DNA of 64,000 bases from CAYRFE01 sp964423645 [NCBI: uncultured bacterium] (GCA_964423645.1 CAYRFE010000014.1:27655-91654), one strand, 5' to 3'; counted from the first letter of the stretch, positions 1 through 8,937 are shown. Notes: generated from the sequence alone by a model not told the origin. Numbers and translations: made by a program.

Positions 1-877
1 CGGACTTCCCTGTACGGTGTATATGGGAAAAGTGGATATCGAGAGGCAACGACCGAATGTGTTCTGGATGGAGCAATTCGGCGCTGAGGTTATTCCCGTT
101 GAAAGCGGTACACACACACTCAAAGATGCGGTAAATGAAGCTCTCCGTGATTGGGCACATTCCTGCGATGATACGTTTTATTGTATCGGCAGTGCATTGG
201 GGCCTCATCCTTATCCCGCGATGGTACATTTTTTCCAATCGATCATAGGCAATGAAACGATCGAGCAGGTCTCGTCAGTGATCGGCAGATTACCCGACAT
301 CGCCGTTGCGTGTGTCGGCGGCGGCTCAAATGCGATCGGTTTTTTTTCTCCGTTTCTTGAAGAACGTTCGGTACGCTTGATCGGTGTTGAGGCAGGCGGA
401 AAAGGACTTGACACACATGCACATGCTTCGAGAATTACAGGAAATGCGCCGACAGGAATTGTGCAAGGATACAAGTCACGGTTTCTGCAGGATGCCTACG
501 GGCAGTTGTCAGCCACGCACTCGATAAGTGCAGGGCTTGATTACCCGGGAATAGGCCCGGAGCTTGCCGCATTGGCCGACAATGGAAGAATAGAGTTTAC
601 GACTGCGACCGACGATGATGCATTACAGGCATTTTCACATACTGCACGAAAAGAAGGGATACTACCGGCACTCGAATCAAGTCATGCATTGCACGCGGCA
701 TACTCACTCGCACCGTCGCTCAAGAATGACACCGTGATCGTTGTGAATATGTCGGGACGCGGAGAAAAAGATCTGTTTATCACTGCCGGTGCTCTCGGAG
801 GAAAAGAATGGATGTCTTTTTTACAGGCGGAAGGAGCACGACTATGCAAAGAATCGCAGCAACACTCGACGGTATAA
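1..877 (+). CDS. trpB: Tryptophan synthase beta chain, 5'-truncated by the window edge
   Basis: TrpB uses PLP to condense indole, channelled from TrpA, with serine to give tryptophan. The reading frame is open from base 2, so the gene starts upstream; about 290 C-terminal residues are visible. They include the VYMG segment, the PHPYP motif, the PLP-phosphate loop GGGSNA and the late ESSHAL segment, all in the order of canonical TrpB. The N-terminal part with the PLP lysine lies outside the window. The stop codon lies inside the start of trpA, so the pair is translationally coupled, as is usual for the alpha2-beta2 complex. Identity is secure; only completeness is unknown. Confidence 0.96.
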   Translation, partial: GLPCTVYMGKVDIERQRPNVFWMEQFGAEVIPVESGTHTLKDAVNEALRDWAHSCDDTFYCIGSALGPHPYPAMVHFFQSIIGNETIEQVSSVIGRLPDIAVACVGGGSNAIGFFSPFLEERSVRLIGVEAGGKGLDTHAHASRITGNAPTGIVQGYKSRFLQDAYGQLSATHSISAGLDYPGIGPELAALADNGRIEFTTATDDDALQAFSHTARKEGILPALESSHALHAAYSLAPSLKNDTVIVVNMSGRGEKDLFITAGALGGKEWMSFLQAEGARLCKESQQHSTV

Positions 878-1632
878 AAAAAGCTGGTACACCAGGTATT
901 ATGGCGCATATGATAGCGGGATTTCCGGATATGGAAACTTCCTATAGAATCGGCACGGAAATGGCAAAAGGCGGCGCATCGATCCTTGAAATACAGATTC
1001 CTTTTTCCGATCCTGTCACAGACGGACCGATAATTCAACATGCTTCATCTCAGGCTCTACAACACGGGTATACCCTTGAAATTTATTGTGGTCTTGTAAT
1101 GCAATTGCGCACAACAATAACAATCCCTATCGTGGTGATGACGTATGCAAACATTGCGTGGGCATATGGGATTGATCGCTTTGTAACATTACTTCGCGAG
1201 TGTGGTGCGGACGGCGTCATTATCCCCGACCTTCCGATGGAAACGGACGAAGGTTTACGCGACAGTTGCAACAATAACAATATCGCGCTGATCCCCGTAG
1301 CGGCACCGGGATGTTCTCCCGAACGAATTCAGATTTTATCACACTACGGCAGTGCTTTTTTATATACGGCAATTCGTCGCGGTACTACAGGTACGGTGTC
1401 GACGTTTACTGAAGAAACCGGATCATGGTTATCGTGTGTCGCACAAAACTCTGTACTTCCTTGTGCGGTGGGTTTCGGCATTCAACACAGGGAACAGGTA
1501 GTCGCCCTTGCGCCCTTTGCGCAAATTGCAGTGGCTGGAAGTTGTATTGTTCGGGCGGTATTTGATGCAGTTACGTGCGATCATGACCCCGCTATCGCTG
1601 CAGGTGAAAAGGTGAGAGCGTTGGTGTCATAA
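844..1632 (+). CDS. trpA: Tryptophan synthase alpha chain
   Basis: TrpA cleaves indole-3-glycerol phosphate to indole and glyceraldehyde 3-phosphate and passes indole to TrpB. I chose the ATG at 844 because it has a GGAAGGAG Shine-Dalgarno and because it puts the catalytic acids at Glu49 (in ILEIQIPFSDP) and Asp60 (in VTDGP), the same numbers as in the well-studied Salmonella enzyme. An in-frame ATG at 808, also with a GGAGG, would add 12 residues. The phosphate-binding GFGI and AGS loops are near the C-terminus, and 262 residues is normal length. The gene overlaps trpB by 34 bp. No other trp gene follows; the next 470 bp hold a repeat and a riboswitch. Confidence 0.95.
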   Translation: MQRIAATLDGIKKAGTPGIMAHMIAGFPDMETSYRIGTEMAKGGASILEIQIPFSDPVTDGPIIQHASSQALQHGYTLEIYCGLVMQLRTTITIPIVVMTYANIAWAYGIDRFVTLLRECGADGVIIPDLPMETDEGLRDSCNNNNIALIPVAAPGCSPERIQILSHYGSAFLYTAIRRGTTGTVSTFTEETGSWLSCVAQNSVLPCAVGFGIQHREQVVALAPFAQIAVAGSCIVRAVFDAVTCDHDPAIAAGEKVRALVS

Positions 1633-1675
1633 ATTCAGTTCGTACATAGTGTGAATTTTGTAAAAATCAAAATTC

Positions 1676-1868
1676 AAGACCTTTGTCAAGCTACCATTTT
1701 TTGAATGTGTGCCCACCCCAAACCCCTCCCGCATCTCGGTACGATTGCTTGTGCAATCACTCGATGACCGTCGGGAGGGGCTTAAATTGTTATATAGTGG
1801 GGACTTCGTCCCCACACCCCTTTTTAGAAAACAAAGGGGGAAAGGAATTTACAAATTTAACAAAGGTT
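1676..1868 (+). repeat. Interspersed inverted-end repeat, type A, long variant (copy 1)
   Basis: Begins AGACCTTTG and ends CAAAGGT, so its ends are inverted. Inside are a CCCCTCCCG/CGGGAGGGG pair around a 35-40 bp insert and the hairpin GTGGGGAC-TTC-GTCCCCAC. The insert is shared almost exactly with the oppositely oriented copy at 4099-4290 and not with other copies. No credible gene lies inside. Confidence 0.85.
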
Positions 1869-1903
1869 TCGTTTGTTTTTTTTGGTGCTATCTGGAGATT
1901 TCC

Positions 1904-1931
1904 TTGACCTAAATAAATACTGCGCTATACT
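1904..1931 (+). promoter_or_regulatory. Sigma70-type promoter of the riboswitch-btuB unit
   Basis: TTGACC, 16 bp, TATACT. The predicted transcription start near 1938 falls at the 5' edge of the cobalamin aptamer, which supports the assignment. Confidence 0.65.
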
Positions 1932-1937
1932 TCCTTC

Positions 1938-2078
1938 GACTCAAAAGGGAAACAGGTGCAACGCCTGTGCTGCCCCGCAACTGTATGCGGAACGAACGCC
2001 CGATATGCCACTGCACGACACACATGTCAAGCGGGAAGGCGGGTAAGTAGGTTGCCGTAAGCCAGGACACCTAATGAG
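1938..2078 (+). promoter_or_regulatory. Cobalamin (B12) riboswitch
   Basis: The conserved aptamer segments appear in order: AAAAGGGAA, GGTG with its paired CGCC, CTGCCCCGCAACTGT, a GGGAAGGCGGG arm and the B12 box GCCAGGACACC at 2061-2071. It lies directly upstream of a BtuB-like receptor, the usual target. After the box, ACCT...GAGT can pair with ACTC...AGGT that includes the Shine-Dalgarno at about 2094-2100; no T-tract terminator is visible. Control by ribosome-site occlusion is therefore inferred: B12 should lower receptor synthesis. Confidence 0.93.
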
Positions 2079-2105
2079 TATCACATAACTCGAGGGAGGT
2101 ATTCT

Positions 2106-4094
2106 ATGAAACAGGTCTGGTGTATTCTGTGTGCTATGGTGGTCGCGGTATCATTACGTGCTGAAGAGGATAAGTTTCTCATCACAGCTCATCGTACTGC
2201 TCAGAACGAGGAGTCGGTGACCGAAAAGACAATCGTCATTACCAAACAGGAACTTCAAGAAAAGGGCATTACGACTGTTGCGGAAGCGCTGAAATTGGTG
2301 CCGTCAATGTATGTACCGCAGTATGGCAGTTACGGTGTGGCATCGTTTCGTTTGAACGGTGCAAGTCCGAGAAATGTTCTGGTAATGGTAGACGGTATTC
2401 CGCTCACCGATCCGTCCGGTATCGATCGTGCGTTTACCATGTCGAACATGGATCTTGCAGGGGTTGAACGCATCGAAGTGATTGAAGGCGCACAAAGTGC
2501 CGTGCACGGCTCCAATGCCACAAGCGGTGTAGTGAATATCATTACCGCAACGAACAAAGAAACGGCAACTGCTGAGATCACGTCCGGTTCATTCGGCTAT
2601 TACGGTGCAAAATTGACCATGGTAAAAAAATTCGGTTCTTTCGGTACAGCCGCATCGCTGGGTTATTCGCATGTGCAGGGTTTTGACCTTGCCCCGCAGG
2701 GAAACGAAAAGGACGGCCGATACGGTACGTCATTTATGGTAAAGGTGTTTGGAGATATCACCGATGCATTGTATACTGAGGCAGGATTTCGCTATTTTCA
2801 TGATGTGCTTGATTATGATGATTTCACTTTTGAAGCGACGGACGGCAATTTGACGCAGGATGCCAAACGTTCAATTGTGTTTGTGTCATCAACGTATGAT
2901 ACAGGCAACGGTTATACGGTAGACGCTCGAGTTGATTATTCAAGCAACACTCGTGAGCAATTTCATGATAACGAGCAAACGGATATCTATGAAGGAAAGA
3001 ACATTGCCATGTCCCTCAAAGGCACGATGCGCTTTTTTGAGTATTTTGCCGCGTATATCGGTGCTGATTATCGTGAAGAACATTCTTCAATGAGTCTGCA
3101 GTACGGGCAGTCGTTATCGGAAAAGGAAATGGATACAAAAGAATTCTATGCAGGATTTTTCATGACCCCGTTTGAGGGTCCGTCAGTAAAGCTTAATCTT
3201 AGCGGAGCAGGACGCATAGTTATTCCTTCACCGGAATCATTTGATTCGCATTTTATTTATAAAGCAGGCATCGGTATTGAGTCTGATACACACCCGAATA
3301 AAGTTGGAGTAAAACTGCAGTATGGTACAGGCTATAATTTGCCGTCGTTGTATCAATTATACGGTCTTGCAGAAGGAAGTGATTTTTCACATTGGCCTGA
3401 TGTGACAACCTATGTGTATACCGCGGGAAATTATCATCTCAAACCGGAAACAAGCCAAACGATCGACAGCTCGGTGTATGCATATTTGATCGACTCACGA
3501 GTGAAACTAACCGTCTCCGCGGGGAAATCATGGTATGAGGATTATATTAAAGCCTTATATACGCCGTTTACCTATGAAGTACGTTATGCCAATGTAGATT
3601 CGGCAGAAATAACATATTACGAACTCAATGCAGATATCACCATGCTTCGTTCAAAAACTGCAACGGCAGGTATAAATGCACGGTATACTAAAACTGTTCC
3701 GACATCTACTACCGACAATTCGAAAGCGCATCTTCCGCAAGTGCCGTTCTATCATCATTCAATAGGAATTTTCGGCACATATAAATCTGTTCGCACCGAA
3801 CTTGAGGCAGAAACTATCGGAGATCGCCGTGCAGGATATCCCGATATTGTCTTGAATCCGTATACGCTTGTCAACGCCTCCGCTTCATGGCAGGCGACCG
3901 ACGCATTAAAAGTAACCGTTGTAGCGCGTAACATCATGAATCTGCGCTATGAGCACACAACTGCGATCATCTCATCACCCTACGGCCCGATGGAAACTAT
4001 TACGTCATGTGACGGCCCGGTCAGCTATCCCGGTTATGAAACTGAGCCGTTCAATATCATGCTCTCGCTCAGTTATTCTTTTGGTACAAATTAG
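2106..4094 (+). CDS. btuB: TonB-dependent outer-membrane receptor, probably for cobalamin (BtuB-like)
   Basis: The 662-residue product has a signal peptide ending near residue 19, a plug domain (about 40-150) with the family segments VMVDGIPL, IEVIEGAQSAVHGSNATSGVVNIIT, and then a C-terminal beta-barrel finishing in an aromatic/hydrophobic strand (SLSYSFGTN). Length fits BtuB-class receptors. The start is fixed by GAGGGAGGT six to seven bases upstream. Specificity for B12 rests on the riboswitch in front of it, not on residues I can diagnose. No btuCDF permease or cobamide-synthesis gene is beside it. Energy would come from TonB-ExbBD encoded elsewhere. The unit is flanked on both sides by inverted copies of a repeat. 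Confidence 0.88.
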   Translation: MKQVWCILCAMVVAVSLRAEEDKFLITAHRTAQNEESVTEKTIVITKQELQEKGITTVAEALKLVPSMYVPQYGSYGVASFRLNGASPRNVLVMVDGIPLTDPSGIDRAFTMSNMDLAGVERIEVIEGAQSAVHGSNATSGVVNIITATNKETATAEITSGSFGYYGAKLTMVKKFGSFGTAASLGYSHVQGFDLAPQGNEKDGRYGTSFMVKVFGDITDALYTEAGFRYFHDVLDYDDFTFEATDGNLTQDAKRSIVFVSSTYDTGNGYTVDARVDYSSNTREQFHDNEQTDIYEGKNIAMSLKGTMRFFEYFAAYIGADYREEHSSMSLQYGQSLSEKEMDTKEFYAGFFMTPFEGPSVKLNLSGAGRIVIPSPESFDSHFIYKAGIGIESDTHPNKVGVKLQYGTGYNLPSLYQLYGLAEGSDFSHWPDVTTYVYTAGNYHLKPETSQTIDSSVYAYLIDSRVKLTVSAGKSWYEDYIKALYTPFTYEVRYANVDSAEITYYELNADITMLRSKTATAGINARYTKTVPTSTTDNSKAHLPQVPFYHHSIGIFGTYKSVRTELEAETIGDRRAGYPDIVLNPYTLVNASASWQATDALKVTVVARNIMNLRYEHTTAIISSPYGPMETITSCDGPVSYPGYETEPFNIMLSLSYSFGTN

Positions 4095-4098
4095 TTTT

Positions 4099-4290
4099 GA
4101 GACCTTTTTGAAGCTCAATTATTCTTAGTTCCTATTTTTTTTAACAGGGGCGTGGGGACGAAGTCCCCACTATATAATAAATTAAGCCCCTCCCGACGGT
4201 CATCGAGTGATTGCGCAAGCAATCGTACCGAGATGCGGGAGGGGTTTATGGTGGGCACAAATCACTTAAATACTAGTTTTGAAATGTCTC
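4099..4290 (-). repeat. Interspersed repeat, type A, long variant (copy 2, inverted relative to copy 1)
   Basis: Reverse-oriented partner of 1676-1868, with the same insert between the CCCCTCCCG and CGGGAGGGG arms; only scattered differences are visible. Ends are GAGACCTTTT and AAATGTCTC, more decayed than in other copies. It fills most of the 350 bp gap after the receptor gene. A weak TTGAAA-17-TACATT promoter for the next gene may lie at 4338-4366. Confidence 0.82.
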
Positions 4291-4444
4291 AGTTCAAAGA
4301 TATTTGTAATTTTATTTATTTATTTTCACTTTTCCTCTTGAAATATCAGCATACCTGTAGTACATTTACATATGGTTGTGTATCAGCGTTTGTGACAAAA
4401 CACTGATTAATATGCGGCTTTCATTTCATACAAAGGAGGTTGGT

Positions 4445-5056
4445 ATGAAAGCAAAAATTCTGCTTGTTGTTGTGCTTGTGTTGATCGTGGGCTCGGTATG
4501 GGCAGCACCGAAACGTTACTCGCTCGAGGTTTCTGATGTCACTGAAGCCTATGACCCTGATTGGATAGTGTCTCCGAATGAAGAAAAGAAAGGTGACCAT
4601 TCGGTCAGTAATGCACCTGAATGTGATATCAGAGGAGTTATTTCGTGCTATGATTCCGATCAAATCCGTGTTGATATTCTTTTGCATAACTCGGTGAAGC
4701 GTAAAGTTGAAGTGTGGTATGCGGTAAAATTCGAATATGCCGATAATCTGAACGAGTATTTTACGTATTATCCTGGTGACGATACTTTTATTTATGAAAA
4801 AGAAAAGAATGGCACTATCACCGAAACCAAGACGCTCAGCGTCAGCAGTGATTCCGATTTTGCCGGTGTTACTTCTTCGGGAGGAGTAAGCGATACTGAT
4901 ATTTATATTATTATCGATAAAGAAAAACACATCGGCGGTTCGTATGGAAAAACCTATTATCTGACCTCGACATTTTATGCCGGATATGTAGATAAAAATG
5001 ATACGATGCAAATCGCTGATCAGACCATGGTTGTAGATTTATATTTTAAGAAATAG
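4445..5056 (+). CDS. Secreted protein of unknown function
   Basis: The 203-residue product begins with a clear signal peptide (MKAKILLVVVLVLIVGSVWA, cleavage after the second alanine following WA) and is otherwise a hydrophilic, beta-rich polypeptide with many Asp, Tyr and Lys residues; two cysteines, in PECD and ISCY, could form a disulfide. I do not recognise a family. The ATG at 4445 follows AAAGGAGG at ideal spacing, so the longer in-frame extension is rejected. The gene is monocistronic: a strong terminator follows 20 bp after its stop. The protein is most likely periplasmic or surface-exposed. Confidence 0.8.
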   Translation: MKAKILLVVVLVLIVGSVWAAPKRYSLEVSDVTEAYDPDWIVSPNEEKKGDHSVSNAPECDIRGVISCYDSDQIRVDILLHNSVKRKVEVWYAVKFEYADNLNEYFTYYPGDDTFIYEKEKNGTITETKTLSVSSDSDFAGVTSSGGVSDTDIYIIIDKEKHIGGSYGKTYYLTSTFYAGYVDKNDTMQIADQTMVVDLYFKK

Positions 5057-5075
5057 TTTTTTATTTTGTACGTGA

Positions 5076-5101
5076 GGGCGGTATCAACCGCCCTTTTTTT
5101 A
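5076..5101 (+). terminator. Rho-independent terminator
   Basis: GGGCGGT, loop ATCA, ACCGCCC, then eight T. Separates 4445-5056 from the downstream pair. Confidence 0.9.
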
Positions 5102-5103
5102 TC

Positions 5104-5132
5104 TGTTCAAATAAAATCTTTTGCGTTATACT
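5104..5132 (+). promoter_or_regulatory. Promoter placing transcription start almost at the start codon
   Basis: TGTTCA (weak -35), 17 bp, TATACT. The -10 box ends nine bases before the ATG at 5142 and no Shine-Dalgarno is present, so the transcript is predicted to be leaderless or nearly so. Confidence 0.5.
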
Positions 5133-5141
5133 GTTCGCGAA

Positions 5142-5753
5142 ATGAAAAATATTTATACTGCAGTGACAATTTTTCTTTTAGGAATTCAATCGTGTTTTTC
5201 GGGAACTACTATCACCACGATCATAACACTTGAAGAAAATGATCTCATTGTGAAAAGTACTGTCAGTGTCGCAGCGGGAGAAAATGAACAATTTCGCACA
5301 TTTCGGCTTGCGCATGGTAATGAATCTTTGAATCGTATATTTGTGGATATAATCATGCAGTATGCTCCGCACTCGTGTCTCAGAGATTTTACCGTATTAC
5401 CTGAGAATCCATTGCTCCATGACCCACTGGTTATTACGTATGAGGCAGTGATCAAGGGGTTTGTGGTAAAAAGCAGTGATATATTGTTGCTGCAACTTCC
5501 TCTCTTTTCTTCGTCTTTTACACGAGACGATCTATTTGAATCGTGTGCGGAGCAACTGACCGTACATGTGGAAAATTATCGGATCATCGGGACTCTCGAC
5601 AGTATGGAGATGTGGACGCAAGACAGTATATCTTTCACGCATGTGGATGATACACTCATCATCAATACCACATATGATGCGCTGAAAGCTATCACGGCAC
5701 CGAAGCGGGCATTTCCCTGTATCTTATTTAAGAAAAAGGATTTTACCCGATGA
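5142..5753 (+). CDS. Secreted protein, partner of the DUF3857-like protein
   Basis: The 203-residue product has an N-terminal signal sequence (TM-like stretch at residues 5-20, with SCFSG where a lipobox could be read) followed by a beta-rich domain with no motif I recognise. Start at 5142 follows a near-leaderless promoter. Its stop overlaps the next start by 4 bp (ATGA), so it is co-translated with the DUF3857-type protein and probably acts with it in the periplasm. That partnership is inferred from coupling only. It might be a divergent beta-sandwich of the DUF3857 kind, but I cannot show it. Confidence 0.72.
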   Translation: MKNIYTAVTIFLLGIQSCFSGTTITTIITLEENDLIVKSTVSVAAGENEQFRTFRLAHGNESLNRIFVDIIMQYAPHSCLRDFTVLPENPLLHDPLVITYEAVIKGFVVKSSDILLLQLPLFSSSFTRDDLFESCAEQLTVHVENYRIIGTLDSMEMWTQDSISFTHVDDTLIINTTYDALKAITAPKRAFPCILFKKKDFTR

Positions 5754-7411
5754 AGATATTGCTTAAGAACGGTCTGGTATTAGTCGGGTTATTTTGTTTG
5801 TTTTACGGCAATATATATCTTTTCGCGTTATCACCACTTCGCACTCAACAGCCCGCATATATGATTTTAGAACAAACACGCACGGTAGAAGCTCTTTCTT
5901 CGGGCATTACCGCCACGCATCGTATTATATTTTCTATTTTAGAGTCAGGATCATTTGAGTATCGATTTGTCAATGATGAACGACACGGTTTTGTCTCTTC
6001 TTTTAGCGTCAATACGGTTCGCCGTGAAGATAGAAAGTTTATTACCACACCATTATCGGAATCCTCGATTGAAACGGTTTATGAAGAAAAAACGCGTGTA
6101 TTGACGAAGAGGATTACGATACCGACCATACAACGCGGTGCGATTATCGATTTGACGTATACAATCAGTAAACACGGCACCATGTATACGGATCATCATG
6201 TCTTCTCGGGCAATGTTCCTATACAAAACGACACACTGATTATTACGCATTCTTCGGAGTATGATATGACGGATCGTTTTTCAAACGCCATTACTCATAA
6301 AAAAACGTCTGCATTCGGTCTTGTAACACATACTTATACGTCTCAAAATATAGTAAAAAGTGTTCATGAACGCCAGTCTCGTGACGAATACCGATACCCA
6401 ACGGTTTTTTTCTCACTACACCCGACAGGACGTGATCCGTTTGTATCCATCTTTCACGATATTGATACGATTACACACGAAATTCAGCACCATATTCCCG
6501 CTTGTATATACGATTTTAAAGAATATTTTCCTGAACAGCAACAACTTCGTGAACACCTTTTGAAACGGATCGCGATGTATACGGAATGTGAAGCATCGAT
6601 ACCACCGTTATTTTATTTCTCACAAAACTACCGTATGCAGGACACAAATGATACTGCACGAGCGTTGATGTTTTTAGCTGCATGTAAAAGGGCAGGTATT
6701 TCGGCGGAACCGGTTATAGTGGGACCACACCGCTCTGAATCTGAAAAAGACGTGTTTCAGCCATCGGAAAGTAATGCCCTCGCGGTGAGGAGTCAGGTGG
6801 GAGAAAAGATACATATGTATATACCTCTCTCCGAAGGATCGTTGTTGCCCTTTTCACAGCGACTCTATCGCGATTCGCACGGGTTTGCGTGTGTGACGCC
6901 GGAAATAAAAAAAAGCAGCCATAGCTACACCGTCAGAATACAAAAAAATGGTACGGGAGCGATACTACGATATAACTATTTCACACAATCTGAAGAGAAA
7001 TCTCCCATCGAAGTCTATACTCAGGGGGCGTATCACTCCTTTTTTCTTCCATATCAAGATATTCCCGGCTTGGAGGACGTTTTTCATAGCTTGGAAAATG
7101 CTTTTTATGCACCGCTCTATTCTGAACGTATAACGGTATCTTTTTCAATTGATATTCATAAAAATTTTGAAGTGATCGCAATTCCAAAAACATTTGCATA
7201 TGAAAATGCTTCTTATAAAATTGAAAGAACGGTGACACCGGTTGATAGAAAAATACTGGTTGATCTGGTCGTGGATATCCGCGAGAGAAAGATGAGTGCA
7301 GCGGATTATGAAGTATTACGCAAAGAGATGTGTTCTTTTTTTTCACTTGAAGGCAAGACTATTATTTTACGAGAACGTCCGAAACGAAACAAATTTTTGG
7401 GTATATTTTAA
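5750..7411 (+). CDS. DUF3857 / transglutaminase-like periplasmic protein lacking the catalytic cysteine
   Basis: The 553-residue product has an N-terminal signal or anchor (residues 8-27), a DUF3857-type region (about 35-230) with the typical beta pattern including IQRGAIIDLTYTI, and a transglutaminase-like core at about 270-340. In active members the core reads G-D-C-K-D-K before a helix ending A-A-G-I; here the equivalent is QDTNDTARALMFLAACKRAGI, so the helix and following strand are kept but the nucleophilic cysteine is gone. A C-terminal beta region (390-550) follows. It is likely a binding or scaffold protein rather than an enzyme. It is coupled to 5142-5753 and followed by a repeat. 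Confidence 0.78.
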   Translation: MKILLKNGLVLVGLFCLFYGNIYLFALSPLRTQQPAYMILEQTRTVEALSSGITATHRIIFSILESGSFEYRFVNDERHGFVSSFSVNTVRREDRKFITTPLSESSIETVYEEKTRVLTKRITIPTIQRGAIIDLTYTISKHGTMYTDHHVFSGNVPIQNDTLIITHSSEYDMTDRFSNAITHKKTSAFGLVTHTYTSQNIVKSVHERQSRDEYRYPTVFFSLHPTGRDPFVSIFHDIDTITHEIQHHIPACIYDFKEYFPEQQQLREHLLKRIAMYTECEASIPPLFYFSQNYRMQDTNDTARALMFLAACKRAGISAEPVIVGPHRSESEKDVFQPSESNALAVRSQVGEKIHMYIPLSEGSLLPFSQRLYRDSHGFACVTPEIKKSSHSYTVRIQKNGTGAILRYNYFTQSEEKSPIEVYTQGAYHSFFLPYQDIPGLEDVFHSLENAFYAPLYSERITVSFSIDIHKNFEVIAIPKTFAYENASYKIERTVTPVDRKILVDLVVDIRERKMSAADYEVLRKEMCSFFSLEGKTIILRERPKRNKFLGIF

Positions 7412-7419
7412 TCTCAATC

Positions 7420-7582
7420 GGTCAAATTTTCTGAAGCTTGCTTCGGCTTTACTATTATAGTTTTGTTATTATAAGGGGTGTGGGGACGAAGTCCCACTAT
7501 ATGAGAAATTAAGCTCTTCCCCAAAGCGTTTTTTGGGGAGATAGTCCATAGCTTGCTACGTGGTAGTTCATCGATAACAAAT
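7420..7582 (-). repeat. Interspersed repeat, type B
   Basis: Left arm GTCAAATTTTCTGAAGC with a GAAGCTTGCTTC hairpin, a core GTGGGGACGAAGTCCCAC shared with type A, and right arm TAGCTTGCTACGTGGTAGTTCA. Closely parallel to 63630-63819. It fills the gap between two convergent genes. Confidence 0.75.
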
Positions 7583-7601
7583 CAAATGTTCGATCGGTCA
7601 T

Positions 7602-7967
7602 CTATGACAGTACAAAAATAATACCCCATCCTATTATCACTACCCAAAGTCCTATGATCATATATATCCCGATCTTTGACATTATTTTGGGAATCGGTAT
7701 AGGATGAATAGTGCAATGTGATATAATGGCTGAAGGTAATAATTTCCATGCCAACCAAATTCCAAAAGGGATTATCAATAGATCGTCGAGATATCCGATT
7801 ATCGGTATAAAATCAGGAATAAGATCGATCGGGCTGACGGCGTAGGCGATAGTTAAAAATAGCACACATTTGATGACAAGAGATGTTTCATGATGTGAAT
7901 ATGCACACCAAAGTATTTCGATGTTTTTTTTAAATGCTCGTAATGATGTTTTTATTTTTTCAAACAT
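7602..7967 (-). CDS. DUF1232 (YkvA-like) membrane protein
   Basis: The 121-residue product contains the signature of DUF1232, a hydrophobic stretch followed by AYAVSPIDLIPDFIPIIGYLDD (central motif SPIDLIPD), at about residues 39-60, then two further hydrophobic segments. The family is membrane-associated and of unknown function. The ATG at 7967 starts exactly where the domain should begin; an in-frame extension upstream runs through the coding end of the epimerase gene and is rejected. The gene overlaps the epimerase stop by 8 bp and is the last gene of a leftward operon of four. Confidence 0.85.
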   Translation of the reverse strand: MFEKIKTSLRAFKKNIEILWCAYSHHETSLVIKCVLFLTIAYAVSPIDLIPDFIPIIGYLDDLLIIPFGIWLAWKLLPSAIISHCTIHPIPIPKIMSKIGIYMIIGLWVVIIGWGIIFVLS

Positions 7968-8937
7968 TAGTGCTTTTTGTATAAAGAGATTGTAATCCGC
8001 GCTCAAGCGGCCACTCGGGAGCCCCCCCGATTTTTTCATAATCATTCGGGGTATACGCCCAATCAAGTGCAGTAAACTCACGACATTTTTCACGGTTAAA
8101 AATATCGTTTTTTGCAAATTTTTCATTCACAAATGCGGCGAAATACATTAAACGTTTTGGGAGCCACACTTTCATTGCAAATCGGTTGATGGCGTGACGT
8201 GCGATACGTGCGATATCATTCCAAGCATACACGGTGCCGTCATAAATACTCATTATACCGACGGTATCTGAATGTACCGTGATTGCATAGGCAAATCGCA
8301 CCATGTCTCGAACGTGTAACAGTGTGACGCGACCTTTCCCTGTAAGGGGGACGGGCATGAATCCTTTTTTTACCATATCGAATAATTGCCGTACATCTTT
8401 ATCCCCGTCTCCGTATATGCCGGGAGCGCGTACTATTTTTATGGCACATGTCGGATCATTCAGGTATGGCCAGTGTAGTTTTTCGCCTTCCAGTTTGCTT
8501 GCACCATATTGTGAAAGGGGGTGGAGATTATCCATGCGTAATGCGTTATGAAACCCGAAATCTTTTGGTCCGATCGCTGCAAGGGAACTTAAAAAAAAAT
8601 ATCCTCGTATTGTGCTTCGATGCTCAAGATAGGCGTTGAGCATGATGTGAGCAATATCACGATTCGCCGCGTATATTTGCTCGGATGTTTTAGCATGGGT
8701 CATAGCTGCCAAATGAAAGACATAATCGGCGTTTTTCATATAGGGGGATATCGTTTCTTGCCGTGTGAAATCCACTTCTGCAATGGTTACCGGTAGCGAT
8801 TCCAATGCGGCGGTATTGCTGGAAGGGCGTACAAGGCATATGATGTCGGCCTCATCACGCTCAAGAATATACTTCACCAGATTTGAGCCGACAAAACCGG
8901 TCCCGCCGGTAAGAACTATATTATATTTTTTTTTCAT
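7960..8937 (-). CDS. NAD(P)-dependent epimerase/dehydratase (extended SDR family)
   Basis: The 325-residue product opens with the Rossmann fingerprint TGGTGFVGSN and has the HLAAMTH segment, a Ser in FLSSLAAIG and the catalytic pair Tyr-X3-Lys in QYGASK, so it should be an active NAD(P)-binding oxidoreductase, epimerase or dehydratase acting on a nucleotide-linked or related substrate. The substrate cannot be read from sequence. Start at 8937 (MKKKYN) overlaps the upstream gene by 17 bp. Context with a GNAT-like protein and two membrane proteins suggests envelope or lipid/sterol-like metabolism, but that is inference. Confidence 0.9.
   Translation of the reverse strand: MKKKYNIVLTGGTGFVGSNLVKYILERDEADIICLVRPSSNTAALESLPVTIAEVDFTRQETISPYMKNADYVFHLAAMTHAKTSEQIYAANRDIAHIMLNAYLEHRSTIRGYFFLSSLAAIGPKDFGFHNALRMDNLHPLSQYGASKLEGEKLHWPYLNDPTCAIKIVRAPGIYGDGDKDVRQLFDMVKKGFMPVPLTGKGRVTLLHVRDMVRFAYAITVHSDTVGIMSIYDGTVYAWNDIARIARHAINRFAMKVWLPKRLMYFAAFVNEKFAKNDIFNREKCREFTALDWAYTPNDYEKIGGAPEWPLERGLQSLYTKSTNV

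Noticed and set aside
1676-4290. Classical composite transposon around btuB
   Set aside because: No transposase is present and repeat ends are decayed; kept only as a possible non-autonomous arrangement.
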